Origin: Puffinus mauretanicus
Lineage: Eukaryota > Chordata > Aves > Procellariiformes > Procellariidae
Reading direction: 5' to 3'
DNA: 64,000 nt
Assembly (NCBI GenBank): GCA_023333565.1
Contig: JAJKFH010000374.1
Span: forward strand, 2,666,001-2,730,000
How positions within the stretch are numbered: the first letter of the stretch is position 1; every line of letters starts with the position of its first letter. Below, piece by piece: positions 20,930 through 34,009 of this stretch. The position numbers and the translations under genes were made by a program. Below the pieces are notes generated by a model. The model had not been told where the DNA came from and ran no database searches. It was given only the letters and a program-made list of their open reading frames with translations.

Positions 20930-23900
20930 TACGCAGTGATGCCTGAGGTGGAGGAGATGAAGGCTGCCGGGCCTCGGTGGTACGCAGCAGACGGCTGCGT
21001 GGTCAGCCCTGCCGAAGCATTTTGGGGTTTAGTTCTGTGGCAACTTGCTGTGCAGTGGATTGCAGGATTCAGCGGAGCAGCTTTCGTTCGTACTAGTGAA
21101 TTCCTGGGGCCTTTTGGAGTATTTGCTTGAAGTCTGTGGTGATCTCAGACATAACTGAAGGCATGTAGTTTCCTTCCGAGGATGATCCGTCCTGTAAGAT
21201 TTACATTTAAATCCAGTCACCTTTACCAGCCAGTTTATTTGACAAACTTCTCAGTCACTCTTGGGCAGGACTTGACTCCTACTTGCACTTAGTCTCTTAT
21301 ATGCTGTTCTGACAGCTCTCAGGGGCTGTAGAAGAAGGGGGCAGGAGAGGCATGGACAACCCATTTTGTATACTCCTTCCAGCTCATGAAACACTGCATG
21401 GGGACACTGCAAATGGGCCATACTGAAATGCACTGCAGCGCGGAGCCCATTGCGGACACTGGGAAACAGCACATCTTAGAGCTGGGCTTCAAGGTGCTCT
21501 AGTTCATGCCAGAGAAAAGGAAGGGACCTGCAAGGATCCAAAAATCACTTTGTTCCTCTAAAACTACTATGCCCCCCTTTCTGTCCTTACTATGCATATG
21601 CAACTAGGATAGCTGGGAACAGGGAACTGCCTTTCCACAGATACACTGATGCTCCCAGATCAGTGACACATAAATCTGGAAATTAATAAAGCACAAGATC
21701 TAAAGGCACACCAGTGCAGCTCACTCACATCTTGTTGCTGTGAGCTCCTTTCACACCCACCACGCATAGCCCGGCACTAGCCAGGGGCAAGGGGAGTCCC
21801 CGCTGCTCTTCCCGAGAGGTGGCTGGCCCACCCAGCAGTCTCTGCCACCCTCTTGGGTTTAGCTCTGGCTGTGCCTGTCGCTGTCTGCATGGTCAATCTG
21901 CGTCCCCTGACCAGTCTCTGTTGCTTATTCTGCAGAGATGCATTTCTTGAAACAACAGGAGCTGGCCAGATATAATCCCAGCCTTCCTTTCCAATTCTGC
22001 ACCCTCACGTGGTAAATGTTTCTCTTTGTGTCAATCCACCGACCATTTATTCTGGTTGTTCTGCTTGTTAGCAATAGCCTTGGAGTTCAAACTTACAGGT
22101 GAGCACCTTTCACTCCTTAGTCTTAGCTCTGGTGCTGACTGTGGAAACATCTCCCCCTGTCTTCAGTTTGTTCCAGGCAAAGAAAGGCATTTCTGTGACA
22201 GGCATAGCTCTGTTATTTATCTAGGCAAGTCTGAGTATTTTCCCAAAGAATTTGTGAAATACTCTCTGAATGATCAACGGCACAAGCATGTGACTCCAAG
22301 TCACTGGACAGCAAGCTATTTAAAAAAGCAAGTCTGAAAGACTATCTGGTGTTAGAAAGCACTTAATTTAGAGAAGTGCCCATCTCGTGAGTGAGTAGCA
22401 TGTCATAAGGCAATATTGCAGCGTTCCTCAAGGGTAGCGCACAGAAATATGTTCTGCTTTTGTGCATGACACATGGATAATTCTACGCTGAATGTAAACG
22501 TGTTCAGATACAGGTTCAAATACCCATGGCCTGTGGTCATTCTTTTTTTTTCCCCCCTGGCTGCCTGACCCCAGCATCACTGGGCTGTTCTGTTGATTCA
22601 TACAGTCTTGTGCACTACTGGTTTCAGGTTCCCTGGTCTTGTTTTGGCATTCGTGCCTTTCAGCACCTTCAAAGAAAGTTGTCTTAATTTCATCAGTCTC
22701 CAAGTTTGTAGGATCATAGGCATTTCCCAGATGTGGATAAAATGTTTCTATCTTTGGGATTGATGACTTGGTGTCTCAGATGCGATCTGTTATCATCACA
22801 TGATATAGTTAAGCTTCTTACTTTGAGAATTGGAGTAAGACTTGCTGCTCTCATGTTGATGCCTAGTTGCACTCGTTTTCCATGTGTCTCTGTTTTCTGC
22901 TGGGCTGATTTAGGGAATAATATGCCAATGAAAGGCAAGAAGTAACCAACTGTGGTGAATTATTCCTTTTGCATCCTTGTTATTTCAAAGAGTTCATTCA
23001 TCCCCTCCTTTCAAGGACTACATGGATTTTTCAGTTTCAAAAATAAGATCTTATTTTGTCTAGATCCTTTCCCTTTGACAGGTACAGGATCACACAGGAG
23101 GCCCCGTGAACTTTCTGACAGTCATTCTTACGCAGAATTACAGATTTTTAGTGAATTCTCTTGCCACTTTGCAAGATTCTTTTACCAGCTGTTTTTTCCC
23201 TCTATGTAGTTTATATGGTTAATGGGCACAGATTCAGAACTGATATACGAGTAAAATGAACAATCATGATTATCTTTCCTGTAATAAATTGAGCAGAATG
23301 GATCCCTTAGCATCATTTTATGTACAGTCCTCGGCAGTGGGAGCCTTACCAAGACGTACCAGCTCAACTGTCATTCCTCTGGGAGGGCTGTCAGAGTGGC
23401 CAGCAGAGTTCACTTTAGACTTTCTCTTCATCCCTTGCTTTGCAGCTGCTGTGTGATTGCATGCAAGGTTTCTTTTTTTTCAAAAGCATTTTCATCTTTA
23501 CATACCTTCCCACCCTTCCCCAAATTATTCTTGTTTAGGGTAGGTCTTCTGGTACCCTGAAGTCTAAACCACACACATTGAAGATATCTGCTGGAGTCTT
23601 TTCTGCGCTGGCAGTGGTAGGAGAGACCTGTGGACATTTAACATGAACCACTGTGTCTTTGAAAGTTATGATGGAGATCAAGCTGAATTCTACTCCCTTA
23701 TTCTTTGACATCCACCTTTTCTAAAAAATATTTGCTAGTGTCATATTCTAGTGGATCAATAAAGCATATGACCTTGGTACTAGAAAAAAATCCTGAATGT
23801 ATCTTTCACGAGATTGAATCTGCCGCTTTTCAACACTTCCACATGCTGTTTGGTTTCTTTGGATCAGCAGGAAGAGCCCAAACATTAGCTGAATGGTCTT

Positions 23901-26364
23901 GTAATCTTCAAGAGAAGAACCTCTGTTCCAAGCTGGGGGAGTCTCTTTCTTAAAAGGCCCCTTTGTATTTTCTTGGACGTTTTACAAATGTTGCACCTGT
24001 ACATGAGACCTTCATCCAGATATCAAATATGCACTTCAAAGTGTGCTTCAATACACCACTGTCAAGTGGGAGTCTAACCTGATTATACAGGCACTGTGTT
24101 GCTACAATGGCTATGATGCAATTGATTTTTCAGCCATGAGCCTTTGATATAGTGGGCCTTTTCTTCAAAAGGAAGGTTTATCTCCTATACTGGTCAAAAT
24201 CTTTGCAGTTGTGCACCTGCTTTTTTTTTTTTTTTACTAAACTCCATCTAGTTTATGCAGAGTTGGGGACTACTAATCCTTCTTTAATGTGCATTACCAG
24301 GATGAATAAGATTATTTTGATTTTGATATCTCTTTTTCCATTTAACAGTACCGTTTTTCCTTTATGTAGAACATTATCTATGGAGACGCACGTTTTCTGA
24401 CCATGAGGTTGGATTAGTATCTGCAGATTTGGGATCTGTCCAATGCTCCATCCTCTCTGGCAAAATTTTTAATTCTATCCTAGCTGAAGCAAATACAATT
24501 TTTTTTTTTTTAAAGGCAAAATCCAACCATAACCAGACAAAACTCCAGAAACCTGAAATCTCCTGTCCATCTGAACTCCTTGGTTGAAATTGGAGAAGTC
24601 TCGGGCAGAGATTTTTCAGGGTATGCTCAACTCCAGCTTCTCAAGCCTGATCACTTTGACATCTCACCAGTTTTCCATTTCATAATGGCACAGGGGATGG
24701 CGGAAGGCAAACCTGACCTTGGTGCACTCTTATAAGCACAGTGTGTCAACAAAAGACAGGAGGAAAGAGAAAACCATTTGCAATTCAGTAGAGATCGGCA
24801 ACCCTTCTGAAAATGCTGTGTACGGTAGCAAACGAGTGATGGTCTCATGCAAATCGTTACAGGCTCAAACAGGAACTTCTTGCTGATGATGTGTTCTGGC
24901 GCTCACCAAGTTTCATTCTAACAAAGCGTGACTTCGTTTTCCTTGTTTGCGGGCCTGCACTGCCAGCGTGGGGCTTTGCCCTCATATTTGAGGGAAAGAG
25001 AAGCCCTGATGTTGGCTTCAGTGGTTGCCTTTCATGCTGAAACGTTTTCAGCCTAATCTCTTTTATTGGCAGCAACTAAAGTCAGATGCTTAAACCTCAT
25101 ATGGAGACTGAATAATTGCAAAAAGGGGTTGTACCTGACTGCCTCGTGTACTCACACGTGCCCGAGTGGTGCAAAGACACAGACCCCAAATGTCTTTCTG
25201 TCTCCTCTACTGGTCTTCAGTAACTTGATCCCCTCAACTGCATGGATGATAGTAGGTCCTTTCATACACTCATATTAACTGGTTCCCCTTAGACTTGAGA
25301 TTTATATTCTGTGTTTTCCAACGGCAGGTATGAAGGCTGGCTGCTCCCAGGTGCTGCCACTACTGCTAAGCTTCCACTTTACATTCCCCGAATTCCAGCC
25401 TAGTATGTCTAGGCAGATATCTCTTGGCTGTTTAAATTGAAAAACAGTAACATTGAAATACACTGAGGTCAAATAGAAAGTCAAACAACTGCTTTAGGCT
25501 TAGAGTAAGAGAGTACCAGGTGACAGAGATTCTGTGGGCAGCAAAGCTAAAGGAACTGACCTTTAATGCACTAGTGGAACCACCTCTGTAGAGAGAGACA
25601 GACTGAGCAGGGATATGATGTGAAAATAGGAGAAACAGATAGTTGAAAAATTCCCAATTATTTTAATTCCAGGGAAATTCCAAAGCAGGACTAGCTGTAG
25701 TACATCCAAGCTGCAAATGTCCTGAAAGTTTAGCATCTTTAGTAGTGTTTTCAAGATCTGTTCAAACCACTTTGTCATTGTTTTTTTTTTCCTCAACACT
25801 TTTACCGGTGAGCAAAGATGACAAAGCAGAGTTAGAAATTTGAATATTAAAATTTTCACTAACCACACATTCTCAATGACCGTAAAGAGAAAGACAAACT
25901 GATGTGAAGAAAAGTGGTTTTTAGAGTTCATGCAATAGCATGCGTGTATGAGGCAATGAGGATGCACGGTGTGGTAGATGAAACCATGTTACTGTATAAG
26001 AAGTGATTTGGGTATAGTAATTGTTATATCTGAATGATCATGACATGCAAGTAGAGAAAACAATGATGTTTCCAGATGCTGCAGAGAAGCAAAATCCCTG
26101 CTTCATCCAGGTACAGCTGAACATTAAGCCAAGTGCTTAATGCCATACCAGGTCACTTGGGATATGATTGACTCTAACCAGAACAGTCAAAAGTTACAGA
26201 GTTCACTATCTGCTGGCTGAGTGACACCCAGAAATTCTTTCCAGACTTACAAACAAGCAGAGAGACAAGTTTGAACCTGAACTTCAGGGTAATCATGCCA
26301 TTCAGGAGCATAAACAAATATGGCACCGACTGGAAAATTATTCTTGAGGCGTCACTTTTGACTG
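20930..26364. other. Long non-coding stretch, no gene seen
   Basis: More than 5 kb with no supported gene or named repeat. Frames of 60-134 codons occur (for example 22026-22337 plus, 25563-25967 minus) but show no domain and overlap opposite-strand frames. Low-complexity tracts include T/C runs near 22544 and T15 at 24221-24235. Confidence 0.5.
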
Positions 26365-26372
26365 ATCCAGAT

Positions 26373-26475
26373 GAGAAGTTTCCGAAGTTAGGGTCGCGAC
26401 CCCGAGGAGCACTGATGGAAGAGAGGTCACGAGCCTGGAAATGAGGTTGCGAGCCGAAAAGCTTGGGAACTGCTG
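26373..26475. mobile_element. hAT-like DNA transposon relic
   Basis: About 103 bp with imperfect terminal inverted repeats. The left end GAAGTTTCCGAAGTTAGG runs into GGTCGCGACC; the reverse complement of the right end reads GCAGTTCCCAAGCTTTTC and then GGCTCGCAACC. The motif of a 'gggtcgcgacc' word next to a 'ttgggaactgctg' end is typical of short non-autonomous hAT elements. Candidate 8-bp flanks ATCCAGAT (26365-26372) and ATGTAGAC (26476-26483) agree at five of eight positions, which fits a decayed hAT duplication but is weak alone. Confidence 0.5.
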
Positions 26476-26479
26476 ATGT

Positions 26480-27188
26480 AGACAGATGAATGGTCACGTC
26501 AAGGGGGTCCCCTTGGAATATTCTTTTTCCCCTCTCCTGCCTCGGAAACAGTAACTTGAGCGAGTTTTAAAGCTGACAAGCCTAGCCTGTTTATAGCATG
26601 CTGCTGAATTTTTAAAAGTAGATCTCTGGAAATGAGCCCAAGATGATTAGGGCGATGGGAGCAAGGAAAGCTCTGGAGGGAAGGATGTGGGACAAAGAGA
26701 AGGGGAGGAGAGGCAGGTCTGTGGGAAACAGGATCTGCCAAGCAAAAATAAATTTCAACAGTATCGATGGGAAGAGATAGAGGCTTTTTAAGGTTGTAGT
26801 GAAGCTTTAGAGTCTAACTTGGAAGGTCAAATTCGTCTCCCAAGAGGTTCAAGGGACATGCTTGTGCTTCTCCTCTGTGAGAAGCCCCTGGTGCTGAGCC
26901 GGATACCTTAGTGTGGAAGGTTTTGGTGGAATTAATGTGTGGCCAGAGTAAGGTCTGTACAGCTAATGCATATGCAGAAATAAGATAGTTGTTTTTGAGT
27001 GAGTCTCCAAATGGCCTCCTCTACTGTCCTTGTGTTTCAAAAGCTACCAAAGCTAGGCCCTGAATTTATGTGTGTTAAGAGTCAACCGCTGTTATTTGGA
27101 ACTTCGGTGGTTTACTTTATAATACTCATTCTATGAAAAAAGTAGAAAATATAAGCAGACCAGAAAATTAGTGTAGCTTACACTATTA
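26480..27188. other. Non-coding stretch, no gene seen
   Basis: Mixed unique DNA. An 80-codon minus-strand frame at 26499-26741 has no recognisable product. Confidence 0.5.
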
Positions 27189-27189
27189 A

Positions 27190-27234
27190 TTTTGTATCTT
27201 TATTAAGAAATAAATTTGTATCATTATTAAGAAA
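27190..27234. repeat. Small tandem duplication
   Basis: The unit TTTGTATCTTTATTAAGAAA is followed at once by a second copy with one substitution (CTTTATT to CATTATT), after a short 'taaa' joint. This looks like a local slippage or microduplication in AT-rich DNA. Confidence 0.8.
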
Positions 27235-27239
27235 AAGTT

Positions 27240-30200
27240 TTTAAGTTCTAGGAATGTTTGGTCTCCAAATGTTAAATATTGGAGATTTTTCATGTCAGCA
27301 GTAATAAGCAGTTGTTAGTGGTGTAAATGTTCAGCCAGACCAGGGACTCACAGTGCCTCAGTTGCTGATGGGAGCTGTATTTCTCGGAAAAGCCCCGCAG
27401 AACCACCTTGTGAGCATCGGATTGCTGTCACCCCTCCCGTGCCAGGGTGTCTGCAGTACAAGTCTCCTTGTAGCCAAGCCTCTGAGGTTTGTGGACACCT
27501 GCTGAACTCTCCTCTGGAAATCACAGAAAATAAACAGAATGCCGGTAAGTCAGGTGGGCTTTTATAATACCAAACTAGCATCAGTACAAGAGGAGCGTCA
27601 GCACCATGAAATGGATATCTTGAACAATCCCAGGGCACGGAGGAGACAAGCAATAGATTTTGGGCAATTAGGAAGGAGTATAGCAATAGCACAGGTTCAA
27701 GTCAGGGGTGGGAAATGGGCCTGAAGGTTGATAAGCCAACACAGACCATCGCTGAAAAGCAAACATTAGGTCCCTGTGGTGCAATACCTAGCTGTGGCTA
27801 CGTGCTAGGTAGAACGCAGAAGTAAAGTCAATACTATTGTGTGGTATTTATTTAATAGTGTTATGTTGAGAGGTATTCGTGGACAGGGAGGTTTTTGCAG
27901 CCAGCTGCAGGCAGTGGGTTTCCTGAGTGCTCTCTTTCAGGCTCAAAGATGGAGGGACTGGTCCTGCTCCAGTGCTGAGCCAGGTGCTGTGAGCCAGCGC
28001 TTGGAGGTACTAGGCTACAGAACAAGGTGAAACCAAGTTGCCTGGTTGCCCTAATTACTATTACAGGGACTAAAGTATTGACCCAGAGCCATAGGTGCTA
28101 GAGAGAGTGGAAGCCAGGAGACAGTGTCATGAGCGAGACCCTGAGAGCAAGTAGAGGTAGGGTCTTTTGAGCCTTAAACCCACTGGTGGGGCAAACTTAG
28201 GGACTTCTGAGCAAGGAAACTCTCTACTGTTGCTTGTTTCTAGCAAGATAAAGACTTTGTGAGCCTTTTTATGACTAAATGAATTTATGCCAAGCCTATA
28301 CAACTTCAAATAGCAGCTAGTTGGTCAAGCAAGTGATGCCTAATCTTTAGGCCTCTGTGTCAAGGGCCCTGGGAGTTTTGCTCTTGAGGGCACCTAATTT
28401 TGCAGGATGCTCCAGGCTGAATTTGTAGGTAAGACTTTTATGAGCATATCTCTTAAGTGCAGAAATAATTTTAATGAAGCTATAAGAGATCATTCACGTA
28501 TAAAGTTATAGGCATGCTTCAGACGAGACCAGATTGGTGCAGAACCAGCCCTTATCTCCAGTTCTAGTGACCCGGTCTGGACCAGTCTCCACAAGTTTCT
28601 TTTCAGGGTTTAAACCAAGCCTTTGGTTTGTTTGAGAAATTTGAGGTTTTATTTTCATAATTACCTTTAGTTTTGGAGCTGCCCTTAAGGCTATTTGGAA
28701 TCCATTGAAACGAGCTGAACTCTAAATCAGAGGTTTCTGTATTTCATGTCAAATGCACAGAAATCAAGTATGAGGTTTCTGCTCCAATCGTGTGGAAGTT
28801 TGTTTTAACTTCCAAAGCATACTGTGTTTTCTTTAAAGAAACTGGTAACTTCTGTTTAATGCTGAGCTCAAAATATATCGTTTCAGGCAGGCTAGTTTTT
28901 CACATCAAAGCATGTGACTTTAATTTCCCAAACATTTCCCCAAATACCTTTTTCCAATCTGCAAAATAACCCATGGAAAAAAGTACAGATCTCATCATGA
29001 TGCTTGAAATTGTCATAGTTTTCACATGCAACTAGGGACCATGCAAGGTAAAGAAAGGGTCTAGGGACATATTACCGGATATTTATGGCCAGCTTGTGCC
29101 ATGACTCAAGTGATTGTTGGCTTTAGTACAGTGATAATCTAGCCTATAGCTGACCAGTCCATCTCTTTAGGTATGCTTTATCTCCAATGTACTTCTGTTA
29201 GTAGATTTGTTTGGTTTTTTCCTTGATGCTATCTGTAAACATCACAAGGTATATGGCATCCTCTTTGCAGGGAAATTTTTCTAGAGGACTCACAGGAATT
29301 TTGGATTCTCATATGCAGTCTAACTATTCCCATTCTTAATTCTTCCTGTTATTGCTGATTATAGAGCTCATCTCTGTGATGGCACCCTTAAAATAAATTG
29401 TTACCAGGTTCACACGTTGGTTGTCGATACATAATGTAAGGACTCATTCCTACCCTCCTAATGGAACTCCTAGATACTAAAGGGAACTTTTCCTGGACAA
29501 AAAAAATGCCCCGTTTTCAGCCTATGAAAAATCTGTAAGTCTTCAGAATAAGTCCTTTACCCAAACTGTAATGCTTCCAGCTGAAAGCCAGGCATGATAA
29601 AAATGACAGATTAAAAACATAAAAAAAAATAAACAGGGGGCTCTTCTTGCTACAGGCTTTTACAGAGCACAGCTGTAGAAACAGATCAATTCACTTAAAT
29701 GAAGTGCCTTTGGAGCGTAAGTTGTCTGTTTGTAGACAGCAGACCTTTTTTTGTATTTCCGTATTAACAGGGCTTCTCCTAAGGAGCTGTGACCTTTAAT
29801 CTCATTATGTATGGATTTGTGTATGTGACATACGAATTTGTTACCAAGATACTATTTGAAGCAAACATCTTGGGGCCTTCCAAGTCGGCAAGTTGATGCT
29901 GATTTCTGAGTCATCCCAGCCCAAAATATTATTTTGTATTTCTGCAACATTTTGGGCTGTGGAGAGAACATCAGCCATCTTATCTGACTGATGCTATCGG
30001 GTGCTTTCCATTCGTTTCCTAATGTATATCCTAGAGACAGCCAGACACGCACTAAGTCTGGATATGAATGGCACTGAAATTAAGTGGGATTCATTTTAGT
30101 TTATCGGAAAGATGGAGCAACGCAGCTAACTACAGCAACTGATCTATAGCAGGATAAGGCCCTGACAAGTTCTTTCAAGCTTCATGTAATTTGCGTCATC

Positions 30201-33200
30201 TCATTTGTTGCTTTCCTCATCTCCCTTCTCTTTTCCTCTTCCCTGTATATTGCCATCTTTTCTTAGTTTATACAAACACATACTGCTACGTATAGATTTT
30301 TTTTGCTGTGGCTGGTCCAGTGGTGGAACTGGGCAGACTCATGGCAGATCCAGGCATGGACAGTATTCTCAACATAGAGACCATCTGTGAAATGGTCTAG
30401 GTGGGGTCTAACGTGTGTCATGGATTCTGTTGCATTGTTATCCCCTTGTTTCTAATTTTATATAATATTGACTACTAATTAACAACCTGTTATCTGGTTC
30501 AGAAAATTATTCTGGAATGTGGCCTTTAATAATAGGGGATTGATAAATGGCAGGGGAGTAACTTCCAGTCCTGCACTCCTTCAAAGAACCCTTTAATGAT
30601 GCACAATACTTCTTGGTACTGCATAATATCTATTTCTGAATTCCAGCTGCAGCTAAGGCTTTCTTTTTTGTCCTGCTGGAGTTGCTGAGATTGTTTCATT
30701 TGACGAGGGAGTATGTTCAAAGAAGAAATACTGAAATATGTTGAACAAAAGTATATTTAAAGTATTTCCACCCAATCTGAAACATGATTTCTCAACATCT
30801 TGCAGAGTGTCTGTAGCATAGCCAGCTGCAATATTAATGCCACTTCACTGAAAAAGTACCAGAGCCCTGTAACTCTCATATAATAAATGAATTGTAGATA
30901 CCACTCTCAGCACAAATAATTAGCAGGATTTATACTGCGTTCTCCTCATAAAGAATGAGTCAGTTCTCCCACACTCTGAGCATGCTGAAATTCTTAGAGA
31001 CAATGCAGCTGAGTGCAGTTAATTATTATCTTTTCATTTAGGTATTTTTTGTTGTTGATGACAATGTCACCATAAATTATGAAATTTATGAAATTTCATA
31101 CCTTCATGTCAGTGCATCCAAGCTTTATAAAGGAAGGTTATGGCTGAATGTTGCCGTTTTAGAAGATTAGCATAAGTTAAGAAAATTATTTTCATGAACA
31201 TGAATTTTTTGTAGAGCAAAACTTTACTGAGAAGTACCTCACTTTTAGTTTCCAGCAATCAGAAAGTGAAATTCTTACACATGTTTACAAGCAGGCGAAG
31301 CTGAACTTCAGGAAGTCACATGATTTCCAGTAACACCCCATATATAGACATTTAGATGATGAAAGCAATGAAAAAAAACTTGCTGTTACAAGTCTCCTGA
31401 AGCTGACATGTATTATCTCTGTGTAGCCATGCTACCATATGTATGGCATAAGGCTCCTTCCCTCTTTGTTCCAAGAATTTATATCACTAGATATTTCGGA
31501 GAAGTCACAGTCCCAAACTGAATGTGCAGTGGCTGATACAGGGGGGACTTTTCTTTGGAAGCTCACAGTGACTGTACCTAGTAGAAAGGAAAGTACAACC
31601 CCTTGTGTGCCTGACTGTTGATAGCCAAGTAAATAAGCAAATCTCAGGCAAATAACAGTGTAACAGAAGGAATAACTTTATCAGAATCAGGAAAGTAGGA
31701 TCTAGGAAAGGAAGGGTCTACTGTTAGCTAATAACTCTCAGATGTGCATTTTCTACCAACTCTTCGCCTCCTGTTATTCCCAAATGACTACAAGCCTTTC
31801 TTCTTCCATCTCCTGTAGAGGATAGTATAGCTAAGAAGAGAGATCCTGAAATAATTTGATTATATACTGTTGGATAAATAATGCAAAAATATGCTTTTGT
31901 TGTTAATATTGCATGGGCTGAGGTCCTTGTTCAGCTCCAATGAAACAGGTTAATTCCCCAGGTCTGAGATGCTCCTGGTGCCTCATCTGACCCTTCCTAG
32001 GTACCTCTGAGTCAGGTCTTGCATCCTGAGGTGTGTGTGCTCTTTCTCTCTGAATACCTATGAATGCAGTGTGGAGTTCAGAGTGATTTATCCCTTTGCT
32101 AACGCCCTGGGTTATGGTTAAAGGGGAGTTCGGAAACTGTGAACAGAATTATTACATCAGATATGGTCCAAAAGTGCCGAGTGTTTTCCCTTCAGAGAAG
32201 GGAGCTGAGCTAAGTCACAATAAAAGCAATTGTGGGGTTTTTGGAAGGGAGGAGATGGCATAGGGAGAAAGCAATGTGTTGCAAGTGGGTAGATCCAGCC
32301 CATGGGTACCATATGTTTTGAAATCTTTGTGGTCTGGATAGTGACCAACCAGTTTTTTTAGCCTGAGGCTCACAGCTCCACCCCACTGAGCAAGGAGTTC
32401 CTGCTGCTATAGAGCCCAAAAAGTGCCTTAGCACCCTGGAGCCCTTCTGTTGCATATCAACATAAATACAAATAGGGCACCTTTGCAACAGGACGTTTGC
32501 AAAGAGAACTTGAGGTCATTGCTGCCTATACCCTGCTTTTCTGCAGGCTGCTGCTTTGATATATTTCTGCATCATCAAACTTCACCAAAATCCATGTTTG
32601 AAGTGCGGATTTCCTCCAGACAAACCTTGGGCTGAACTCTGCAGAGGAGGGAGCCTGGCCTGTGTAGAACTGTCAGCGTTGACTGCAGGATGCAGAACGG
32701 GATCTGAAATACGGGGGTCTGGAAGGCAGAAACTTTGCGTGATGAGGCCTTTCTGTTCTTATAATTCAGATACTAGTACAGTTGAGCTCCTTCTTTTATA
32801 ATACACCCCTGTGATGACTACCAAAACCACTCCTTTAGAGAAGGTCTGCAGCCAGTTATCCAGATAATGAAGAAGGGCAGGGAGAGGGAGGGGGGACATT
32901 ACCCACAGCTAATACAAAACACGTGCCAGTGAGACAGTGACTATTCAGTGTGTTCATCTTTTAAAATGTGGTAAGTGCATCTCCTTGGAGCACAGGGATA
33001 ACCTTAGGCACCAGGAAACTGCCAGCAGGTGTGAGTCTGTGTCCTGGCTGTGATGCAGCCAAGGCAAGATGGAGTGGGCCAATCCATGGCCCAGATAATC
33101 CATCCATGGATAATCAAATGCCATGTCCAAGGCATGATTTGGCTGTTTTCTTTGTTAAAGTGTCCTTTGTCAGTCTGACATAATCAAAAGTCCTGCCACT

Positions 33201-33700
33201 TACATTGATCTTCTTCCTCATTCTAGTTAGTGACTGGACTTGGAGGGGATCTTAAGATCAACTGAGCTATATAATGTAGTTTTTTATATAAAATGCAAGG
33301 ATAACATTGATGAGGAAGTGAAGAGACAGTACAAAACTCTGTACTGGCAACGCAGCTCATAGTCATCTTTTGAAGATTACTTGACTTTGGTGGAAAGGCT
33401 TATCTTCCTGTAAGTAGAGACATTCCTCTGCTGTGACATAATCTCACTTTTTATCTTTCGTCTCCTTTATTCTTTCTGCAGAAAATATAGAGAGAAAGAT
33501 AAAATACCCTCTGGTGACCCGTACATCTCAAGAGTCCTTAGTGCTGTGTGTCTTCCATGACAGGTAACTTTCTAGCAAGTGTTGCTGGAGGAGTTTCACG
33601 GTTCTCATTAAAATGGTTTGTTGGCTTTAGGACTTTAATCTGCAAGATGAAATCCCTCACCATAGAGAACATGCAGACCCTTCCAGATCAGTCCCTTTCT
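27240..33700. other. Long non-coding stretch, no gene seen
   Basis: About 6.5 kb of unique DNA without a supported gene. The longest frame is 114 codons (27348-27692, minus), with no domain. Worth noting are the AT-rich self-complementary run TATGAAATTTATGAAATTTC near 31079 and the high-complexity piece at 30880-31150, which resembles regulatory sequence (AATAATTAGCAGG, GTTAATTATTATC). No tRNA, LTR or clear SINE was found. Confidence 0.45.
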
Positions 33701-33705
33701 GACTG

Positions 33706-33757
33706 ATCCAGCACTGTTGATGCCAGTGGAAGTTTTACCCTTGATTTAAAACCCAGT
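33706..33757. repeat. Possible palindromic relic fragment
   Basis: GATGCCAGTGGAAGTTTTAC resembles the 'gacttcagtgggagttttgcc' core of the bird/reptile hairpin repeats seen elsewhere in this window. Only one arm is visible, so this is a tentative call. Confidence 0.3.
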
Positions 33758-33794
33758 CAAGCCTGAGGACTGTGGTCCTTTCTTTCCTTCATCC

Positions 33795-34005
33795 CTTTGG
33801 GCAGCTAAGGCGCTTACGTAAGGTGTGCGGAGACGGTGCGACGGGGGGGCTTCGGTGCCACGCATGAGGGGAGCTTTGCCCCGAAGTGCGGACAGTCTAA
33901 GTTTAGATTTGGCGCAACGAGTGAAAGTAATAAACAAAAGTTGGGAATAGGCACGGCAGAGGTCACGGCAGCGAGATCAAGGGTTGCGCTGATTTGGTAG
34001 GTGAA
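33795..34005. other. CpG-rich cluster
   Basis: About 16 CpG dinucleotides lie in roughly 200 bp, ten of them at 33801-33900, in otherwise CpG-poor DNA. CTTCGG and CCGAAG form a short inverted repeat around 33850-33882. The segment could be a small or decaying CpG island, a tissue-specific promoter, or the remnant of a recent GC-rich insertion. No TATA box or exon was recognised. The 63-codon frame at 33746-33937 (minus) is not convincing. Confidence 0.45.
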
Positions 34006-34009
34006 TATC

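Noticed and set aside
27690..27705. GGTTCAAGTC as a tRNA B box
   Set aside because: No matching A box or cloverleaf at the required distance.
28341..28430. 'ggcacctaattttgcaggat' as another hairpin relic
   Set aside because: No inverted arm could be found, so the resemblance is too slight.
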